Origin: BPJU01 sp964425225
GTDB lineage: Bacteria > Planctomycetota > Planctomycetia > Pirellulales > Pirellulaceae
Length of the DNA: 64,000 nt
Assembly (NCBI GenBank): GCA_964425225.1
Contig: CAYRMD010000020.1
Location: 1-64,000, forward strand
Direction: 5' to 3'
Below are positions 16,952 through 25,857 of the stretch, piece by piece (position 1 is the stretch's first letter; the number at the start of each line of letters is the position of its first letter). The notes beneath the pieces were generated by a model. The model was not told the DNA's origin. It saw only the letters and a list, made by a program, of their open reading frames with translations, and searched no databases. The position numbers and the translations under genes are program-made.

Positions 16952-18739
16952 ATGTTGATTATTACGGTCACGAATCCTAAGCAGAATCTGACCCATAAGC
17001 ACCAGGGGGGAGTGTTAGAATTGGGCCGTGGACCTCAGCGTGACGTACCGCGGATTATCGTCGAGGACCGATATACCTCACGCGACCAACTACGGATTGA
17101 ACCTCTTCCCGATGGCGAGTTAATGGTGACCAACTTAGGAACGGTTGCGTCGCTGGGTAACGGCGGCAGCTTGCCAACGGGTGAACAGCGGAAGGTTCAT
17201 CTGCCGGTGCGTATCACGTTCGGGTATACGGCGGTCGAGATACGTGAGGCTTCGGCGGCCGTTGATGTTTCCCTCCCGCGAATGGAGGAGAGTGGGTCAG
17301 CGCTGCATACGATTCATGCTCCGGTGCGCTCCGCGTCCCGAGATGAGGATACGCATCAACCGTTGGAGTTAGGCGAGGCCCCCACGCCGGCTATGCTCAC
17401 AGCCTGGTTCGAAAGGCTCATGGCCGTACAACGTGCGGCGGCTGGTTCGGATGAGTTTTATGAAGAAACGGCGAGGGCCATCGTAGATTTAATCGGACTG
17501 GACAGCGGCATGGTTCTTCTGCGATCTGGGGATGACTGGAAAGAAGTAGCTCGCCACCCACCCCACTTGCCGCAGGCCCGACGTTACAGCCGACGCATTT
17601 TGGGCGAGGTAGTTGCACAAAAACGCACCTTTTTTCAAGTGCTAGATGATCAGATGTGCAACTACAGCCTGGAAGGAGTGGAAGCGGTAGTAGCTTCGCC
17701 GATCTTTGACAGCAAGGACGAAGTAGTAGGGGCCGTGTATGGTAGGCGGGATCTGCGTTCGGCGCACCGCGCCAGAGGCATCCAGCCCTTGGAGGCACAA
17801 TTGGTTCAGATTTTGGCGGCTGCTGTTAGCTCGGGTTTGATTCGCCAGCAAGCAGAAGCAGAAATCACGCGGACGCGTGTGCAATTCGAGCAGTTTTTTT
17901 CGCCGGAGCTGGCCAGAGCCCTGCAACGCAATCCGTCACTGTTGGAGGGCCAGGAGCGCGAGGTCACCGTGATGTTTGGTGATCTGCGTGGATTTTCCGG
18001 TATTTCGGAAATCATCGGAGCTCGGCAAACCTATCGCTTGCTCGGGGATATTATGGACCGATTTACGCAACGGATCATGGAAGAAGACGGCGTGGTGATC
18101 GACTACTATGGGGACGGTTTTGCGGCCATGTGGAATGCGCCGGCAGACCAGCCGGATCACGTGATGCGCGCCTGTCGGGCAGCGTGGAAAATCCTCGGCG
18201 AATTGCCGGCACTCAACGCCCAGTGGGAACCGCAACTGGGTAAACCTATCAAGATCGGTGTCGGTATCAACACGGGCCTTGCGCAAGTCGGTAATGCTGG
18301 GAGCAGTCGCCGGATTAAGTATGGCCCGCGAGGGCACACGGTCAACCTGGCAAGCCGGATCGAAGGCGCTACGAAGTTACTGGGGGTTCCGTGTTTAATC
18401 TCTGAGTTTTCGTGCAGTCAGCTTCCAGCCGATGTCCCGCGCCGCCTGGTGTGCCGGGCCCGAGTTACGGGCATCGCGGAACCCGTAGGCTTGTACGAAC
18501 TGGTTGGTCCGGAACCCGACCCAAGCTGGTGCCAGCTTAAAGCGACCTACGAGCGTGCTTGGCAGGCGTATGAACAACGGCAGTTTGCCGAGTGTTTGCG
18601 CTGGTGCGCCGATTTGGCTTCCGGTGTGGGGCAACACGACGTACCGACACGGTTGTTGGCGCAACGTGCCTCGATTCAGTTGGGACAACCGGATGCCGCT
18701 TTTGAGCCGGTTTACTCCCTCGATACGAAAAGCGCTTAG
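16952..18739 (+). CDS. FHA-GAF-class III nucleotide cyclase
   Basis: 595 residues, no membrane segment. An N-terminal FHA-type domain (about 15-100; LGRGPQRDV, TSRDQLRIE, VTNLGT) would bind phosphothreonine. A GAF domain follows (about 160-300). The class III cyclase domain (about 335-500) has both metal aspartates, FGDLRGFS (Asp344) and YYGDGF (Asp388), and the Asn465/Arg469 pair in HTVNLASRIEG. The usual lysine and aspartate that select adenine are not present, so cAMP or cGMP cannot be decided. The C-terminus (510-570) is TPR-like. ATG 16952 has CGGGAGG upstream. The kinase gene downstream makes phosphorylation-dependent control through FHA plausible. Confidence 0.88.
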   Translation: MLIITVTNPKQNLTHKHQGGVLELGRGPQRDVPRIIVEDRYTSRDQLRIEPLPDGELMVTNLGTVASLGNGGSLPTGEQRKVHLPVRITFGYTAVEIREASAAVDVSLPRMEESGSALHTIHAPVRSASRDEDTHQPLELGEAPTPAMLTAWFERLMAVQRAAAGSDEFYEETARAIVDLIGLDSGMVLLRSGDDWKEVARHPPHLPQARRYSRRILGEVVAQKRTFFQVLDDQMCNYSLEGVEAVVASPIFDSKDEVVGAVYGRRDLRSAHRARGIQPLEAQLVQILAAAVSSGLIRQQAEAEITRTRVQFEQFFSPELARALQRNPSLLEGQEREVTVMFGDLRGFSGISEIIGARQTYRLLGDIMDRFTQRIMEEDGVVIDYYGDGFAAMWNAPADQPDHVMRACRAAWKILGELPALNAQWEPQLGKPIKIGVGINTGLAQVGNAGSSRRIKYGPRGHTVNLASRIEGATKLLGVPCLISEFSCSQLPADVPRRLVCRARVTGIAEPVGLYELVGPEPDPSWCQLKATYERAWQAYEQRQFAECLRWCADLASGVGQHDVPTRLLAQRASIQLGQPDAAFEPVYSLDTKSA

Positions 18740-18965
18740 CCGAGGGATGCTCAATGCCCGTAAACCCAGCGCGTCGGTCGTGGCTGCTGGGTACGACCCG
18801 TCCGACTAAAAGCAGTTAACCGCAGGAGCTGCTGCGCAGCTATCGCGATACCTTGCATCCAGCGGACCCGGGGCTAGGGAAGGAGTCATCAACAGCGAAA
18901 CTAGGCTTTCCTGTTTGGTGTACGATATTAGGAAGGCAATTTGGACTTCTGACAGGTGTGTACAA

Positions 18966-21746
18966 GTGAGCGAACCGTTCGAGCCCACGCTACCGATGGG
19001 GTTTTCCGGTCCAGCGGCCGAGCCAGGATCGGACGTTGTGGTGCGGATCGCGGCTGCGATACGTTCACTCCCAGCGCCTTTGAACGATGTACTGGAACGC
19101 CATTTTCTGCAGGGTTGGACACTAGAAGCTCTCGCGGCGCAAAAGGGACTTAGCGTTGAGCAAATTGCCTGTCTCCTACTGGATGGCTCCCGGCAGGCAC
19201 TGGCAACCGTAGACGGGAACCCAACTCGGTCGAATAGCGACGATGACCGGACCCCGGTCGTTCAAAGGACGCCAGAGGCCGCCCGGCAGTTGGTGACATG
19301 GTTGGGGACGGCACATGATGTAGCGAAAGCGCAGCCCCAACTTGTTGATTGCGCGCCGTACTTTGAACTACGCAAGCGTCTACAGACGACGGCCCCACAA
19401 CTGGCCGAAACTCTGGTTGTTGATTCAGCCGGTCCCGATCAATTGGCCCCAACTCTGGCAATGTCACCAGGGGACAGGGAACGCTATGAGAAGCCGGCGG
19501 CGCCGACGACAGCTCCATCGGCTCAGCCCGCCTCGTCGACGGGTACTTTGGCAGCATTTGGCGACTATGAGATTCTTTCGACCATCGCACGCGGTGGCAT
19601 GGGTATCGTCTATAAGGCGCGGCAGAAGAAACTCAATCGCATTGTCGCCGTGAAAATGATTCTTTCCGGGCAATTTGCTGACCAGCAGGAAGTGGAGCGA
19701 TTTTACGTCGAAGCGGAAGCTGCAGCAAAGCTGCGGCACCCGAATATCGTGGCGATCCACGAGATTGGGGAATGGCAAGGTCAGCATTTCTTTTCCATGG
19801 ACTACATCGACGGCAAGAGCCTGGCGGAGATGGTTCGCGATCAGCCCTTACCGCCTCGTGTGGCTGCCGATATGGTGCGCCGCATTGCTCAAACGATGCA
19901 ATTCGCGCACGAGCAAGGGATTCTGCATCGCGATTTAAAGCCGTCGAACATTCTCGTGGATTCACGGGGCGAGCCGTTCATCACGGATTTTGGTTTGGCG
20001 AAACAGTTGTCCGATCAGTCGCAATTGACCCTGAGCGGCACCATTATTGGTACGCCCAGCTATATGCCACCGGAGCAGGCAGCGGGCAAGATCGACCAAG
20101 TCGGACCTGCCAGCGACATTTACTCGATCGGTGCAATACTTTACGAGTTACTAGCTGGGCGTCCTCCTTTCCGAGCGGCAACGCCCTTCGAGACGATTCG
20201 CCAGGTCTTAGAAGTCGAACCGGTCTCGCCGCGGCTGATCAATCCCAGTGTGCCGCGAGACTTGGAGACGATTTGCCTGAAATGTTTGCAGAAAGAAGCT
20301 ACGCGGCGTTACGCCACCGCAGCCGAATTGGCCGAGGAGCTGACCGCTTACCTCGAAGGCCGCCCCATCAAGGCCAGGCCCGTGGGAGCTGTGGAACGGA
20401 CCTGGCGTTGGTGCCGCCGCAATCCGCTGCTTGCTGCCGCCATGGGAATCGCCGCGGTATTCCTGGTGCTGGCCTTTGCGGGATTGGTAACGGCATATGT
20501 TTATCGCGGCTGGGCCTTGCGCGAGTCGGAAGCCAGTTTCCGCGAAGCTCTAGGTGTCATCAACGCGTTTACTACGCGGGTAAGCGAGGAAACGCTCTTG
20601 AATCAACCGGGGATGCAACCACTGAGGCGTGACCTTTTGGAATTGGCCCTTCAGCACTACCGGCACATGCTCGAACAACGCCGTTCGGATCCCGCCTTGC
20701 AAGACGAGATGGCCGCTACGTATTTTCGCATCGGATTGATCACCAGTTTGTTGGAAAGCCCCGCACGCGCCGTGCCCTTTTACCAACAAGCTATCGACAT
20801 GCAGCGCAAGTTGTTAGACCGTGCCCGGGGCGCAGCGCGCATCGCGGCCCTTGCCAATTCACTCAATGCCCTGGCAACTGCCTACTTCTTGCTCGGGGAA
20901 TTGGAATCGGCACACACCTCCTTTGAGCAAGCGTTTCAGTTGCGTCAGGAGCTCTCCCGCCTTGATCCGAACAACACGGAATACCGCCGCGTGCTTGCCA
21001 ATACCCACATGAATTTGGGTCTTGTCTTAGATGAATTGGGACAAATTGATGAGGCATTGCAACAAATCAATGCCGCACAGCAGTTGCGAAAACAGATATT
21101 AGAGATCAATCCTGGGGACGACAAAACTCGCCGCGACTGGGCAAAAGGTGAATTTAACCGAGGGAATCTTCTACTCAAACGCGAAGAGTACCGGGAAGCA
21201 GAACAAGCATTTCAGGCCGCAGCTCATGCATTGGAAGAACTCTTGGCACCTCACACGAAGGACCTAGATAACCAAAAACTACTGGCTCTTTGCTATCGGC
21301 TCCTCGGAGATTTGGCAGAAAGCGTGGATGTGGCACGCCTTTGGTATGCCAAGGCAGTCGAGCAACTAACGCCGCTGGCAGCCGCTAACCCCGACGTGGT
21401 GGACTATCAGTTAGAAAAGGCAGGACTCCTTATCAACATTGGTGCCCTGGAAAGCGATGCGGAGCAGTATGAACGAGCCGAACAGGTCTGGAGGCAGGCC
21501 GTCGAAATCCTGGAACCGCTCGTGCAGCGATACCCAAAAGTTACACGCTACCGGCGCGATATGGCAGCAGTACTTCATGGGCTCGGAAAACTATACCACT
21601 CGCAAAACAAACTCACGGCCGCACGATCCTTGCTCGACCGTGCGGCCAATCTTCTGGAACAACTCGTCCAAGAAGTACCCCACGACGCACAAATAGCCGA
21701 TGAACTTCAAGCCGTACGTGACCTAATGAACGCGTTACCCAAATGA
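18966..21746 (+). CDS. Transmembrane Ser/Thr protein kinase with sigma region 4-like N-terminus and TPRs
   Basis: 926 residues from a GTG start (AGG upstream; a TTG at 18915 is possible). Residues about 24-79 resemble sigma-70 region 4 (LPAPLNDVLERHFLQGWTLE, then LAAQKGLSVEQI), an unusual partner for a kinase. The kinase domain (about 201-463) is complete: GGMGIVYKA, VAVK (Lys230), HRDLKPSNILV (Asp323), DFGLAK (Asp341), GTPSYMPPEQ and a PknB-like ending. One membrane helix (about 489-513) follows. The C-terminal ~400 residues are TPRs (FRIGLITSLLESPARAVPFY; NSLNALATAYFLLGELESA) probably outside the cytoplasm. It lies 226 bp after the FHA-GAF-cyclase, a natural signalling partner. Confidence 0.87.
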   Translation: MSEPFEPTLPMGFSGPAAEPGSDVVVRIAAAIRSLPAPLNDVLERHFLQGWTLEALAAQKGLSVEQIACLLLDGSRQALATVDGNPTRSNSDDDRTPVVQRTPEAARQLVTWLGTAHDVAKAQPQLVDCAPYFELRKRLQTTAPQLAETLVVDSAGPDQLAPTLAMSPGDRERYEKPAAPTTAPSAQPASSTGTLAAFGDYEILSTIARGGMGIVYKARQKKLNRIVAVKMILSGQFADQQEVERFYVEAEAAAKLRHPNIVAIHEIGEWQGQHFFSMDYIDGKSLAEMVRDQPLPPRVAADMVRRIAQTMQFAHEQGILHRDLKPSNILVDSRGEPFITDFGLAKQLSDQSQLTLSGTIIGTPSYMPPEQAAGKIDQVGPASDIYSIGAILYELLAGRPPFRAATPFETIRQVLEVEPVSPRLINPSVPRDLETICLKCLQKEATRRYATAAELAEELTAYLEGRPIKARPVGAVERTWRWCRRNPLLAAAMGIAAVFLVLAFAGLVTAYVYRGWALRESEASFREALGVINAFTTRVSEETLLNQPGMQPLRRDLLELALQHYRHMLEQRRSDPALQDEMAATYFRIGLITSLLESPARAVPFYQQAIDMQRKLLDRARGAARIAALANSLNALATAYFLLGELESAHTSFEQAFQLRQELSRLDPNNTEYRRVLANTHMNLGLVLDELGQIDEALQQINAAQQLRKQILEINPGDDKTRRDWAKGEFNRGNLLLKREEYREAEQAFQAAAHALEELLAPHTKDLDNQKLLALCYRLLGDLAESVDVARLWYAKAVEQLTPLAAANPDVVDYQLEKAGLLINIGALESDAEQYERAEQVWRQAVEILEPLVQRYPKVTRYRRDMAAVLHGLGKLYHSQNKLTAARSLLDRAANLLEQLVQEVPHDAQIADELQAVRDLMNALPK

Positions 21747-21844
21747 TGCTCACGATCGGGTTATCCGTTCTACGGCCCGTGATTCAATATCTCACCGTGC
21801 CGGACCGAGTTCAAACGTGACTGGTTTTGCATGGAGAACCAATG

Positions 21845-21872
21845 AACGCAAAGGCGCTAAGCCGCAGAGGCC
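21845..21872 (+). repeat. AACGCAAAGGCGC-type repeat
   Basis: AACGCAAAGGCGCTAAG followed by CCGCAGAGGCC, about 100 bp after the kinase stop. Same family as 15461-15508 and 39329-39360. Confidence 0.65.
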
Positions 21873-22025
21873 CAACGACGATGACATCCCCTGTCCATCG
21901 CCTTACCGCATCATAGCATCGTTGCGTTTCGCAAGTTCGCCCAAGATCTCACGTACAAGCAACAACCGCAGGCCCGAACGTCGAACGTGCATGTAGGCTA
22001 CCACTCTGGGCAAGTGACTCGACCT

Positions 22026-22065
22026 CAATCAAGAGGCATACACTTTGGTGTGTGCTCTCGATTGT
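22026..22065. repeat. Inverted repeat at the head of element A copy 2
   Basis: CAATCAAGAGGCATACAC (22026-22043) and, a few bases on, GTGTGTGCTCTCGATTG (about 22049-22065) are near-perfect inverted arms. The right arm coincides with the start of element A. Confidence 0.55.
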
Positions 22066-22330
22066 AAGCGGGATTTCGGTCTAAAAGGTGGGCCATAGCG
22101 GAAGTAAGCCCGTTTTTCGCGACAGGAGTAGAAACGAGGTATCTTGCTTAATAATAGATAAGATGGTTCGGTCATTTGCCGGACCTGGAGCAGATATGCC
22201 CCTTCGGCTCAACCCGACGTGAACTGATGCGGGGGCTTCTTGGCAAAGGCGTTGCGTCGAGCCAGAGCTCAACAGAGCCCCGATCGAAAGGGAGCAGCCA
22301 ATTCAACGCCAAAGGCGGTAGGAAGATTGC
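22046..22330 (+). repeat. Dispersed element A, copy 2
   Basis: Aligns along its full length with 2648-2945 and the complement of 8820-9078. It has TCGATTGTA at the head, GAAACGAGGTATCTTGCTTAA, GATGGTTCGGTCATTTGCCG, TTGGCAAAGGCGTTGCGTCGA, and a diverged short hairpin repeat at 22273-22299 (arms GCCCC/GCAGC). Confidence 0.75.
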
Positions 22331-22746
22331 ATGCACGTTGCGATCGCCTCCGCGGGCTGCGGTGTCTTTGGACCTATTTAAGTTCGTCCAAAACCCACTT
22401 GTAATTGTCTGTGGTTTAACCCGCGCAACTGACAGTGGTGCTGGGCGCTCGGCTTCGAGCAACGTTGGCCGTCGAGGAACATGTCGACGTAACTGTCATA
22501 GTGGACAGATCGTGCGGTGCCGCCAAACGCTTAGCTAACGTACTGGCCGCCGGCGCCGATTCCCATTCGGAAAGCTACCGATCACCCCTTGAGTAGCATT
22601 TCTTTTGCTAGCACCTTACAACATCTTGCTGGGCTCTGGCTGCTAGCATTTATATGTGCCGCTAAGCAACACGGCTGCTGAGTCATCTGGTAAATAAAGT
22701 TCTCGCAACATCGGCATGGCGTGCCTCATGGGCTAAGGTGTTCTAA

Positions 22747-22763
22747 GGCACCGTAACGGTGCC
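22747..22763. repeat. 17-bp perfect palindrome
   Basis: GGCACCGT and ACGGTGCC around a single A. It is isolated in non-coding DNA with no T-run, so probably not a terminator; role unknown. Confidence 0.5.
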
Positions 22764-22835
22764 AGACCAACCTTTAAAACATAAGCATCTTGATAATTAT
22801 AGTCATAAATTAAAGAGGGTGGTACCGAGCCAGGT

Positions 22836-22887
22836 GACAGGCGCCACAGCCCCGGGGACAGGCACCATGGGCAAGTGGACAGGCACC
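22836..22887 (+). repeat. Tandem repeat with 21-bp period and GACAGGCRCC core
   Basis: GACAGGCGCC at 22836, GACAGGCACC at 22857 and GACAGGCACC at 22878 are spaced exactly 21 bp apart; the intervening 11 bp differ between units. Confidence 0.6.
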
Positions 22888-23372
22888 TCGGCCCTATAGT
22901 TTGGTAATTTGCCGAAATCAGAAAGGTTAGACAAGCAGCCTAGCGTCACTCTCTTAGAAAAACCAGTGGTATTTGGAAAAAGTTGTCGTTGTTCCGCGAT
23001 AACGTGACGAAAACCGCCATTGTCCGCTTTCGCTAGCGAGTTCGTGTCCAGATGGCTTAAGCAGCGTTCCAAGGGGGTTAGGGTTGTGCGACGCTGTCTT
23101 TCGGAACACGTTCGCTTGCGGGTTTTGCCAGCACAAGATCCGGCCAGCGCGTGACTGGCCTTTGACGCCGTTTGCGGTCGCGACTGTAAGTACATGTGTA
23201 ATCCGAGCAGCACGCTCCCTAATTCATGCGTTTTCGAGAAAACTCACGGCATAGGTTAGCCTCCGTCCCGTGGCGGCGGCGCCGCGAACTGGGTGTACCC
23301 GGGAAACGCACGTCCTATTTGAAGGGATTCACAAGGCAACGCACTGAAAGAACCGCGCCCGACTCGCATAAT

Positions 23373-23398
23373 GCCGCTCCCTTACGGTTGCGGCTCTG
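23373..23398 (-). repeat. Short hairpin repeat (inverted)
   Basis: On the complement the arms are GCCGC/GCGGC around AACCGTAAGGGA, preceded by CAGA as in the other copies. Confidence 0.7.
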
Positions 23399-23539
23399 TA
23401 AAGCTATCCATCTTCGAAAGCGATAGGGCAAACGGCCGGTGACAGGCTGCTCGGTTACAGCCACGTCCTACCAAAAAAATGAGACGTATCCACCAAATTT
23501 TGCCCCGCAGCTAAAGCCTTTCGACCTTTGCTATTCTGT

Positions 23540-23606
23540 CTGTCCTAGCAACACGTCTCGAGATGTGTTGTTAGAACCCTTACTTTAGGACAGAAATTTA
23601 GGACAG
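23540..23606. promoter_or_regulatory. Repeated AGGACAG motifs and palindrome upstream of the outer membrane protein gene
   Basis: CTGTCCT at 23540-23546 is followed by an imperfect palindrome centred on CTCGAG (about 23548-23572). Two direct copies of AGGACAG follow at 23587-23593 and 23600-23606, 13 bp apart. The cluster lies about 200 bp before the ATG at 23803. A related AGGACAA/TTGTCCT cluster precedes the GT39 gene at 28272. An operator role is inferred. Confidence 0.4.
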
Positions 23607-23802
23607 AGATCGTCACTTTATTTTTTGTCGGCGATTTAACAATGCTGCCAGTAACGCCGATGCTATTCATCAGGGAAAACGGCCAAAAAGGGATACTGTT
23701 TTCACTGCTCGGCTCCTGCGATCGCATTCACCCCTGCAGCGAGCTGATCTTCGATGAAGTAACAGTGTCCGGAGCACAGCTTCCAAGCGACGGAAACATT
23801 GT

Positions 23803-25041
23803 ATGCAAATCACTTTTGTTTGCCGAAGTGCCAGTGAGCAGAAGCGTTGTACGTTTGTGGATGGGACGTTGGCAAGGTTCCGGGTTGGCACCGGGTGGGG
23901 TTGGACTTATTTGACTGTTTTTTGTGTGTTTGCGGCGTCCTGTTTCGGCGGATGGGAGGCTATGGTGTGGGGTCAGCCGATGATGCCGCAAATGGGGGAA
24001 ATGGCTCAGCCCGGCGAACAGCCGACTGCACCTGTTCGGCGCGTTGAACGCGGTTCCAGGCAACTCGGCTATCGGTTAGCAAGTGTTCCGAAGATGTTTG
24101 GCGACGTAGGGGTGGCGCCGACGTTGTTTGATTTTTCGCAAGAAGCCGATAACAGTCAAGCGACAGTGCCGACCTCGTTAGGACTGGGTAGATCGAAAAT
24201 CAGTGAAAACAACAACCCATTGCCCACAAACCGCGTATTCTTTATGTATAACCACTTCCATAACGCCTTGGTTGCAGTGCGTCCAGGACTCCAACCAGAA
24301 GACTCTCACTTCGATCAGTACACGTTCGGTATCGAGCGTATGATTTTCAACGAGACGGCCTCGATCGAAGTGCGGATGCCCTTTAATAGCTCGTTTGATT
24401 TTCAAGTTGACGACGATTTCATAAGCGCGGGCAACGTCGGAAATTTGGCGCTTGTCTACAAACAGTTGTTATACTGGGAGGACACGTTTGCTATTGGTGC
24501 TGGATCGTCTATTGAGTTCCCCACAGCTAGCGATGTGGAAGGTCAGTTAGATGCTGCGCGTATTGAGATACAGAATGAAGCCGTGCGATTTTTGCCCTTC
24601 GTTGGTATCGTCTCTTCGCCATCCGACGAGCTGTTTTGGCAATTCACGGCTCAGGTAGATTTGGGCTCGGGTGGCAACCCAGTACTGCTAAACAATACAA
24701 GCCTGGGAAAATTCAACGATCAAAATCTACTCTACTTAGATTTCTCGCTGGGACACTGGCTCATTAAAGATCAGGACGACTTGTTGATCAACAGTATAGC
24801 GACCATCGTCGAGCTGCATTACGTGCATACGATGCAAGACGCCGACCTAGTGGAAGTATTTGGGAGTCCGGTGCTAACAGGCCCTGTGAACCGATTCGAT
24901 TTACTGAATTTGACCGCTGGCTTAAATCTGTTCATTGGGCCACTAACTAACCTACGGGTGGGTGCTGTCGTGCCGCTGCGCGGCGAGAACGACCGGCTTT
25001 TCGACAGCGAGTTCCAACTGCAGGTGAACCGTTGGTACTAA
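23803..25041 (+). CDS. Predicted outer membrane beta-barrel protein, planctomycete-type
   Basis: 412 residues. A late hydrophobic stretch (WTYLTVFCVFAASCFGG, about 34-50) acts as a signal or anchor, and an ATG further in could be the true start. The mature part alternates polar and hydrophobic residues in short beta-like strands (FGIERMIFNETASIEVRMPF; FTAQVDLGSGGN) and ends in aromatic FQLQVNRWY, the usual form of a barrel sorting signal. PTNRVFFMYNHFHNAL is reminiscent of uncharacterised planctomycete transporter-like barrels. No enzyme motif is seen. It stands alone, with repeated AGGACAG motifs upstream. Function unknown. Confidence 0.65.
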   Translation: MQITFVCRSASEQKRCTFVDGTLARFRVGTGWGWTYLTVFCVFAASCFGGWEAMVWGQPMMPQMGEMAQPGEQPTAPVRRVERGSRQLGYRLASVPKMFGDVGVAPTLFDFSQEADNSQATVPTSLGLGRSKISENNNPLPTNRVFFMYNHFHNALVAVRPGLQPEDSHFDQYTFGIERMIFNETASIEVRMPFNSSFDFQVDDDFISAGNVGNLALVYKQLLYWEDTFAIGAGSSIEFPTASDVEGQLDAARIEIQNEAVRFLPFVGIVSSPSDELFWQFTAQVDLGSGGNPVLLNNTSLGKFNDQNLLYLDFSLGHWLIKDQDDLLINSIATIVELHYVHTMQDADLVEVFGSPVLTGPVNRFDLLNLTAGLNLFIGPLTNLRVGAVVPLRGENDRLFDSEFQLQVNRWY

Positions 25042-25857
25042 AGGTCATGTTGGGTGCATCGCACACGTCCGTGAACAGTTAGCTATTCTGACCCGCATGC
25101 CGATTGGCCATTTTGCTTAGGCCAAGCTGAGTCGAATTCCTGTACCGCACGGTGTTGTTCGATGGCGGGAGAAATTCCGCTGGTCGCTACCTTCCCGCGA
25201 TTTCCTACGCTGATCCCGCAACGAGAGGGGTTCCTGTTCAGGTAGTTGTGCGCGTCACGTTTGTAGGTGAAAGATTTTTTAAGGCAGAGGCGCACAGGAA
25301 AGAGTTAGTAAGCCGGCAATACCCGCTGCCGGTTGAGAAAGGACCATTTTTGCCCAAGGTCTCTACATGGGCCCCCCGGTGATGATAACTCCACGGCTTG
25401 GATTAGCTAGTTTTACCCAAATCACCCGGGTTGTGTGAGAAATTCGTGACCAAGCCGCTATCCGATCTTGCCATGCATCTGTTTTACTGCGACTTTGCTC
25501 GTTTGCGTCAAATCCTCGCGCCCATGAAATGGCAAATACCGAACACGCATCATAACGGAGTATGCCGTGTGAACAACTTATCTACAATCAAGACGCACAC
25601 AATTCAGCTACGGTCGATCGTTGCCATGTTCTTTCGATACTTCAACGTCCACGCCCGGCCAACGGAGTGGAGAAAAACGCGTGGCCGTGCGGAGCTTTTC
25701 GCCGGCTCAGTCCAGGCCGGGTTGTGGAATAATAGATTTCTACCCGAATCGTCACCGGATCTTCCCAGCTTTACTATTTCTAATGCGCCTCTGCGGCTTT
25801 GCAACTCTGCGTTAAATCATGTGCATCATCGCAGCGACGAAATAGCACGAGGCGCGC
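25042..25857. other. Convergent intergenic region with degenerate repeats
   Basis: About 815 bp between a plus-strand stop and a minus-strand stop. No credible gene. At about 25573-25600 the complement reads TTGTGTGCGTCTTGATTGTAG, a head of the element A/B type. At 25782-25815 is an inverted AACGCAAAGGCGC-type repeat. No clear terminator was found. Confidence 0.55.
25782..25815 (-). repeat. AACGCAAAGGCGC-type repeat (inverted)
   Basis: Complement reads TTAACGCAGAGTTGCAAAG followed by CCGCAGAGGCGC. Same family as the copies at 15461, 21845, 39329, 44681, 44810 and 54378. Confidence 0.6.

Larger units (their letters stand above)
21747..23802. other. Two-kilobase gene-poor, repeat-rich region
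   Basis: No frame here looks like a real protein on either strand. In order, the region has an AACGCAAAGGCGC-type repeat (21845-21872), an 18-bp-arm inverted repeat at 22026-22065, and element A copy 2 (22046-22330). Next come a 17-bp palindrome (22747-22763), a 21-bp tandem repeat (22836-22887), an inverted short hairpin repeat (23373-23398) and AGGACAG motifs (23540-23606) ahead of the outer membrane protein gene. It may also hold unannotated RNA; none was recognised by family. Confidence 0.65.

Noticed and set aside
22803..23213. Minus-strand 136-codon open frame in the two-kilobase gap
   Set aside because: No domain or signal peptide, and it overlaps the 21-bp tandem repeat. Composition looks like translated non-coding DNA.
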